Shown here: positions 59,712 to 64,000 of the stretch, piece after piece
Layout: every line of letters starts with the position of its first letter
How positions within the stretch are numbered: the first letter of the stretch is position 1
DNA from: Pelagibacteraceae bacterium AG-430-F16
Lineage (GTDB): Bacteria > Pseudomonadota > Alphaproteobacteria > Pelagibacterales > Pelagibacteraceae
Assembly: GCA_003213015.1 (NCBI GenBank)
Contig: QCOG01000001.1
Coordinates: 305,960-369,959, forward strand
Direction of reading: 5' to 3'
Length of the DNA: 64,000 nt
Notes under the pieces: generated by a model
The model's database searches: none
Told to the model about the DNA's origin: nothing
What the model saw: the letters and a program-made list of their open reading frames with translations, nothing else
Program-made: the position numbers and the translations under genes

Positions 59712-60445
59712 TGTCTAGTTCTATAATAAATATCGAAAATGTTAATAAATGGTTTGGTGATTTCCAAGTTTTAAAAGATATTAACTTAGAAGTTCAACAA
59801 AAACAGAAAATAGTTGTTTGTGGCCCATCTGGTTCTGGCAAATCAACTTTGATCAGATGTATAAATAGATTGGAAGAACACCAAGAAGGTAAAATTATTG
59901 TTGATGGAACAGAACTTAGTGAAAATACAAAAAATATTGAGCAAATCAGAGCTGAAGTTGGTATGGTTTTTCAGCAATTTAATTTGTTTCCGCACTTATC
60001 TATTTTAGATAACTGCACTTTAGCACCTATTTGGGTAAAAAAGATGCCAAAAAAACAAGCAGAAGAACTTGCAATGCAACAATTAGAACAAGTTCAAATA
60101 GCTGACCAAGCACATAAGTACCCAGGTCAATTATCTGGGGGTCAACAACAAAGATCAGCAATTGCTAGAGCTTTGTGCATGAAGCCTAAGATAATGTTAT
60201 TTGATGAACCAACCTCTGCGCTTGATCCTGAGATGATTAAAGAGGTTTTAGATGCTATGGTTAACCTTGCAAAAGGTGGTATGACGATGATTGTTGTAAC
60301 TCATGAAATGGGATTTGCAAAAGAAGTGGCTGATGAAGTTATTTTTATGGATGAAGGTATGATAGTTGAAAAAAATACTACAAAAGAATTTTTTGCAAAC
60401 CCAAAAAGTGACAGAACGAAACTTTTCTTAAGTCAAATATTATAA
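59711..60445 (+). CDS. aapP: General L-amino acid ABC transporter ATPase AapP
   Basis: The ATPase subunit (244 aa). Walker [10 protein letters not shown] (38-46), Q-loop [10 protein letters not shown], signature [15 protein letters not shown], Walker [13 protein letters not shown] and switch His in VVTHEMGFA. It completes the AapJQMP set. Downstream are short hairpins but no clear T-tract terminator. Confidence 0.97.
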   Translation: MSSSIINIENVNKWFGDFQVLKDINLEVQQKQKIVVCGPSGSGKSTLIRCINRLEEHQEGKIIVDGTELSENTKNIEQIRAEVGMVFQQFNLFPHLSILDNCTLAPIWVKKMPKKQAEELAMQQLEQVQIADQAHKYPGQLSGGQQQRSAIARALCMKPKIMLFDEPTSALDPEMIKEVLDAMVNLAKGGMTMIVVTHEMGFAKEVADEVIFMDEGMIVEKNTTKEFFANPKSDRTKLFLSQIL

Positions 60446-60613
60446 AATTTGCATGCCTGACATGCGAAAAATGTTGTATTTTCGTATATTTCTCAAAAGC
60501 AATTTAGAGCTTTTCTAATATGTCAAGCCTCAAAATCACTCAAAAAAAATTTTTTTTCCGCTTGCATAAACCCCCAGGATAGAGTTCAATCTTTCTTTTT
60601 AAGAGGGGTCTTA
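60446..60613. promoter_or_regulatory. Structured intergenic region between aapP and the XRE gene
   Basis: This 168-base gap holds several inverted repeats: GCATG/CATGC (60451-60455, 60461-60465), CGAAAA/TTTTCG (60465-60470, 60479-60484), AAAAGC/GCTTTT (60495-60500, 60509-60514), and CAAGC/GCTTG (60524-60528, 60560-60564) flanking a perfect A8T8 tract (60542-60557). A C5 run and a strong ribosome site, AGAGGGG (60602-60608), precede the XRE ATG. It may combine aapP 3' hairpins with an autoregulated promoter or small RNA. Confidence 0.5.
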
Positions 60614-60985
60614 ATGGAAGATAATTTTAATAAACACTTAGGTAATAAACTTAAGTTAAGAAGACTGGCACTAGGTCTTACACAAACAAAAGTAGCAAAA
60701 GCAATCAACGTAACATTCCAACAAATTCAAAAATATGAAAAAGGCACAAATGGAGTAAGTTCTATAAGATTACTTCAGTTGTCGAACTATTTAAAAGTTC
60801 CGATAAATTATTTTTTTGAAGATTTTTCAGAATACCTAATTAATGCTGATAAAATTAAAGAAGGTCACATGAACGTGAACTATAATTTTTTAGTTAAGGT
60901 ATATTCTGAGCTAACTAACGATCAGAAAATAAAATTTAGCAAAAATTTACAATCACTTAACGTTGGAATTCAAAAGACTGGTTAA
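60614..60985 (+). CDS. XRE-family helix-turn-helix regulator
   Basis: A 123 aa protein with a Cro/C1-type HTH at about residues 9-65 (KLKLRRLALGLTQTKVAKAI, then QIQKYEKGTNGVSS). The YFFEDFSEYL region follows, then a C-terminal helical tail of about 45 residues. This resembles the single-domain XRE regulators widespread in alphaproteobacteria. Its target is unknown. It is monocistronic, with a strong ribosome site and a repeat-rich upstream region that suggests autoregulation. It ends two bases before the convergent tRNA-Asn. Confidence 0.88.
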   Translation: MEDNFNKHLGNKLKLRRLALGLTQTKVAKAINVTFQQIQKYEKGTNGVSSIRLLQLSNYLKVPINYFFEDFSEYLINADKIKEGHMNVNYNFLVKVYSELTNDQKIKFSKNLQSLNVGIQKTG

Positions 60986-60987
60986 TT

Positions 60988-61063
60988 TGGCTCCTCGGGC
61001 AGGACTCGAACCTGCGACCAATTGATTAACAGTCAACTGCTCTACCAACTGAGCTACCGAGGA
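60988..61063 (-). tRNA. tRNA-Asn (anticodon GUU)
   Basis: A 76-base cloverleaf on the minus strand. The acceptor stem TCCTCGG pairs with CCGAGGA, the D arm is GCTCAGTTGGTAGAGC, and the anticodon loop CTGTTAA holds GTT (plus-strand AAC at 61028-61030). The T arm has GGTTCGAGTCC. CCA is encoded (60988-60990). It converges on the XRE gene. Confidence 0.97.
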
Positions 61064-61114
61064 ATGTAAAAATCAAAACTTACTTTTTTTTTACTTGAAA
61101 ACAACTCTTTTTTT

Positions 61115-61188
61115 TGGAGGTAACGCCCGGAATCGAACCGGGATACAAGGATTTGCAATCCTCTGCGTAACCATTCCGCCACGTTACC
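61115..61188 (-). tRNA. tRNA-Cys (anticodon GCA)
   Basis: A 74-base cloverleaf on the minus strand. The acceptor stem GGTAACG pairs with CGTTACC, and the anticodon loop TTGCAAA holds GCA (plus-strand TGC at 61154-61156) between GAGGA and TCCTT. The T arm has GGTTCGATTCC. CCA is encoded (61115-61117). It lies 51 bases upstream of tRNA-Asn on the same strand, so they may share a transcript. Confidence 0.97.
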
Positions 61189-61305
61189 GATAAATCTGAT
61201 TATAAAACAATTTATAAGATGTTTATATATGAAATATTCTATCAAATTCAATCAGAATTTGTTTATTGTTAAATACGTTTATTGAATTATAAACTATAAA
61301 CACCA
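61189..61305. promoter_or_regulatory. Divergent gap between tRNA-Cys and valS
   Basis: A 117-base AT-rich gap that must hold the promoters for the minus-strand tRNA pair and for valS. I see several TATAAT-like hexamers but no -35/-10 pair that stands out, and no strong Shine-Dalgarno before valS. Confidence 0.3.
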
Positions 61306-63927
61306 ATGAGTTCAGAAAAATATACACATTCTAAAGTAGAAAATAAGATTTACTCTTATTGGGAAAAAAAAGGTCTCTTTAAACCCAAAAAAAATAAAAA
61401 AAAGTATTCTATTGTAATTCCACCTCCAAATGTCACTGGAAGTCTTCATATGGGTCATGCATTAAACAATACAATTCAGGATTTACTCATAAGATTTCAT
61501 AGAATGAATAATTTTGAAACTTTATGGCAACCAGGAACAGATCATGCAGGTATAGCAACGCAGGCTTTAGTTGAAAAGAAGCTCCAAAAAGAAAATATTG
61601 ATAAACAATCTATTGGTAGAGAGGCTTTTATTAAAGAAGTTTGGGATTGGAAAAAGGAATATGGTGACATTATCATCAATCAGCTCAAAAAACTAGGATG
61701 TTCATGTGATTGGTCTAGGAATGCCTTCACAATGGATAAAAATTTATCCGCATCAGTTATTAAAGTTTTTGTAGATCTTTATAACAAAGGTCTCATATAC
61801 AAATCTAAAAAATTAGTTAATTGGGATACTGTTTTAAAAACAGCTATATCTGACTTAGAAGTTGATCAAAGAGAGGTAAACTCAAAACTTTATTATATCA
61901 ATTACCAAATTGAAAATAGTTCAGAATTTATAACTATTGCAACAACAAGACCAGAAACAATGCTAGGTGACACGGCAGTTGCTGTTAATCCTAAAGATGA
62001 AAGATATACTAATTTGGTAGGTAAAAATGTAGTTTTACCTATAACAGGTAGAAAAATAAAAATTATTCAAGATGATTACGCTGATCCAGAGCAAGGATCT
62101 GGTGCGGTTAAAATTACCCCTGCGCATGATTTTAATGACTATGATGTGGGTAAAAGAAATAAATTAGAAATAATTAATATATTCACAGAGGACGGGAAGA
62201 TAAATGAAAATGCACCTAGTGATTATGTAGGTTTAGATCGGTTCGAAGCAAGAAAAAAAATATTAAATGAACTTGGTGACAAGCTTATTAAAGAAGAAAA
62301 CATTAAGAATAAAGTTCCTTATGGTGATAGATCTAATTCTGTAATTGAACCTTATCTTACAGAGCAATGGTTTGCAGATGCAAAAAAACTATCAGTAAAA
62401 GCAAAGAAGATTGTAAAGAACAAAAAAACAAAATTTTTTCCCCCTAATTGGTCAAAGACTTATTTTCAATGGATGAATAATATTGAACCTTGGTGTATAT
62501 CAAGACAACTTTGGTGGGGACATCAAATACCAGCTTGGTATGGACCTGATAAAAAAATATTTGTTGCATCAAATTATAGTGAAGCAAAAAAACTAGCTAA
62601 AAAAAAATATAAGAAAGATGTAGAATTAGTTAGAGATGAAGATGTTTTGGACACATGGTTCTCATCAGGATTATGGGCTTTTGCAACTCTTGGGTGGCCT
62701 AATAAAAATGAATATCTAAAAAAGTTTTACCCAACATCAGTTTTAGTAACAGGTTTTGACATTATCTTTTTTTGGGTAGCCAGAATGATGATGTTTGGAA
62801 TGGAGTTTTTAAATAAACAACCATTTAAAGAAATTTATGTTCATGCATTGGTTAGAGATGAGAAAGGACAAAAAATGTCTAAGTCAAAAGGTAACGTAAT
62901 TGATCCTTTAATATTGATAGATAAATATAGTGCAGATGCATTAAGATTTACTTTGTTATCAATGGCATCGCCTGGAAGAGATGTAAAATTGTCTGAAGAT
63001 AGAGTTAAAGGTTATAGAAATTTTCTTAATAAATTGTGGAATGCAAACAACTTTTTGGCAATGAATAAGTGTGATTTTTTTTCAAAGTCTAAAAAGGAGC
63101 CAAAAGTAAAATTAAATATAAATAAATGGATTATTTCAGAGTTAAATACGGTAAGTAAGCTTATTGAAAAGAATATTAATGAGTATAGGTTTGATGAAGC
63201 AGCAAGAAACATTTACCAATTTGTTTGGCACTCATACTGTGATTGGTACGTAGAACTATCTAAAACTATATTAAATTCTAAAGAAAAGTCGTCAATTTCA
63301 GAGGTAAAACAGACATTAAGTTATGTTTTTAAACAAATTTTAATTCTTCTACATCCATTCATTCCATTTATTACAGAGGAATTATGGTTAAAAAATAAGC
63401 TAGATAAACCAAAAAATTATCTAATGTTTGCTAATTGGTCTAATAAAAAAGCAAATAAAGATAAACAAATTAAGGAAGTAGAAAATATAATTAATTTAAT
63501 AAGCCAACTTAGAGCATTTAAAAATGAATTAAATGTGAGCCCAGGTTCTTTTGTAGATTTGTCTATTTCGACCCTATCTAAAAATGATCAGTCTTTTATC
63601 AAAAAAAATCAAACTGTTTTAAAAAAACTTGGTAGAATAAATAGCTTCTTAGATACTGATAAAGATAAGGCAGCAGCAAACTTAGTCATCAAAGGGGATA
63701 TTTTTAAGATATATTTTGATCAATCAATAGATCTCTCTTTGATCAAAGAAAACCTTCTAAAAAGGCAGCAAAAATACCAAAGTGAGTTAGATGGGATATC
63801 AAAAAGACTTTCCAATAAAAGTTTTGTAGAAAGAGCCCCAAAAAATATTGTTGATCAGGAAAAAAATAACTATAGTAATTTAAAAAAAGATATTGATAAA
63901 ATATCAATCACTATAAAAGGTTTATAA
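61306..63927 (+). CDS. valS: Valyl-tRNA synthetase
   Basis: A class I aminoacyl-tRNA synthetase (873 aa). HIGH-type motif HMGH (48-51) in PPPNVTGSLHMGHALN; editing (CP1) domain with TTRPETMLGDTAVAVNP; KMSKS in QKMSKSKGNVIDP; anticodon-binding domain and a C-terminal coiled coil (about 810-873). The length is in the short bacterial range. The stop TAA overlaps the next ATG by one base. Confidence 0.98.
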   Translation: MSSEKYTHSKVENKIYSYWEKKGLFKPKKNKKKYSIVIPPPNVTGSLHMGHALNNTIQDLLIRFHRMNNFETLWQPGTDHAGIATQALVEKKLQKENIDKQSIGREAFIKEVWDWKKEYGDIIINQLKKLGCSCDWSRNAFTMDKNLSASVIKVFVDLYNKGLIYKSKKLVNWDTVLKTAISDLEVDQREVNSKLYYINYQIENSSEFITIATTRPETMLGDTAVAVNPKDERYTNLVGKNVVLPITGRKIKIIQDDYADPEQGSGAVKITPAHDFNDYDVGKRNKLEIINIFTEDGKINENAPSDYVGLDRFEARKKILNELGDKLIKEENIKNKVPYGDRSNSVIEPYLTEQWFADAKKLSVKAKKIVKNKKTKFFPPNWSKTYFQWMNNIEPWCISRQLWWGHQIPAWYGPDKKIFVASNYSEAKKLAKKKYKKDVELVRDEDVLDTWFSSGLWAFATLGWPNKNEYLKKFYPTSVLVTGFDIIFFWVARMMMFGMEFLNKQPFKEIYVHALVRDEKGQKMSKSKGNVIDPLILIDKYSADALRFTLLSMASPGRDVKLSEDRVKGYRNFLNKLWNANNFLAMNKCDFFSKSKKEPKVKLNINKWIISELNTVSKLIEKNINEYRFDEAARNIYQFVWHSYCDWYVELSKTILNSKEKSSISEVKQTLSYVFKQILILLHPFIPFITEELWLKNKLDKPKNYLMFANWSNKKANKDKQIKEVENIINLISQLRAFKNELNVSPGSFVDLSISTLSKNDQSFIKKNQTVLKKLGRINSFLDTDKDKAAANLVIKGDIFKIYFDQSIDLSLIKENLLKRQQKYQSELDGISKRLSNKSFVERAPKNIVDQEKNNYSNLKKDIDKISITIKGL

Positions 63928-64000
63928 TGAAGAAATTTAATAAGAAGAAATTACCTAGTAGGCATACATCTTTAGGACCCGATAAGGCTCCACAAAGATC
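63927..64000 (+). CDS. ilvD: Probable dihydroxy-acid dehydratase, 5' end only
   Basis: An open frame starting at the ATG that overlaps the valS stop, running to the window edge (24 complete codons). After a lysine-rich start it reads LPSRHTSLGPDKAPQRS, which resembles the conserved N-terminal SRxxxxGPxRAPHRS region of IlvD/Edd dehydratases in branched-chain amino acid synthesis. Only this short piece supports the call. Confidence 0.55.
   Translation, partial: MKKFNKKKLPSRHTSLGPDKAPQR

Noticed and set aside
61054..61251. 65-codon minus-strand frame over the tRNA-Asn/tRNA-Cys region
   Set aside because: It translates through tRNA-Cys and into tRNA-Asn. The tRNA folds explain the sequence conservation.

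Overview
The window is AT-rich (roughly 30% GC by eye), almost free of non-coding DNA, and has alphaproteobacterial gene order throughout. Lysine/asparagine/isoleucine-rich proteins, genes that overlap by 1, 4 or 8 bases, and shortened versions of several proteins (BirA, NtrY, a PpiD-like chaperone) point to a streamlined marine SAR11 bacterium (Pelagibacterales, 'Candidatus Pelagibacter'-like). I saw no phage, insertion sequence, CRISPR array, toxin-antitoxin module or defence system. This looks like core chromosome.

Layout. 1-12513: the 3' end of nuoC, then nuoD to nuoN (respiratory complex I) as one tightly packed operon. 12513-22291: birA, coaX, rnj (RNase J), a DUF1467 membrane protein, proS, lolC/E, lolD and dnaE. 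22292-34045: an rpsB leader, then rpsB, tsf, frr, uppS, cdsA, dxr, bamA, skp, fabZ, lpxD, lpxA, lpxI and lpxB, joining translation to isoprenoid, phospholipid, outer-membrane and lipid A synthesis. The usual pyrH and rseP slots are empty. 34022-41429 (minus strand): gltX, lexA with an alphaproteobacterial SOS box, trpC, trpD, trpG, trpE and a PpiD-like chaperone. 41486-47940: tpiA, secG, pyrG, kdsA, eno, ftsB, lipA and a COQ10/RatA-family gene. 47923-49988 (minus): pncC (CinA C-terminal domain), pgpA and ispDF. 50022-55922: the nitrogen-type two-component pair ntrY/ntrX and the potassium system trkA/trkH. 55949-56025: tRNA-Arg. 56188-60445: the amino-acid ABC transporter aapJQMP, with a strong terminator hairpin between the binding protein and the permeases. 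60614-60985: an XRE-family regulator. Then tRNA-Asn and tRNA-Cys (minus), valS, and the first codons of a probable ilvD.

Most genes serve energy conservation, envelope building, translation and tryptophan synthesis. The points most worth a second look are regulatory: an NtrX that has lost the sigma-54 contact motif GAFTGA, a reduced NtrY without a PAS region, a clear SOS box in front of lexA, the structured rpsB leader, the terminator inside the aap operon, and a structured intergenic region before the XRE gene. No wholly new multi-gene system is evident.
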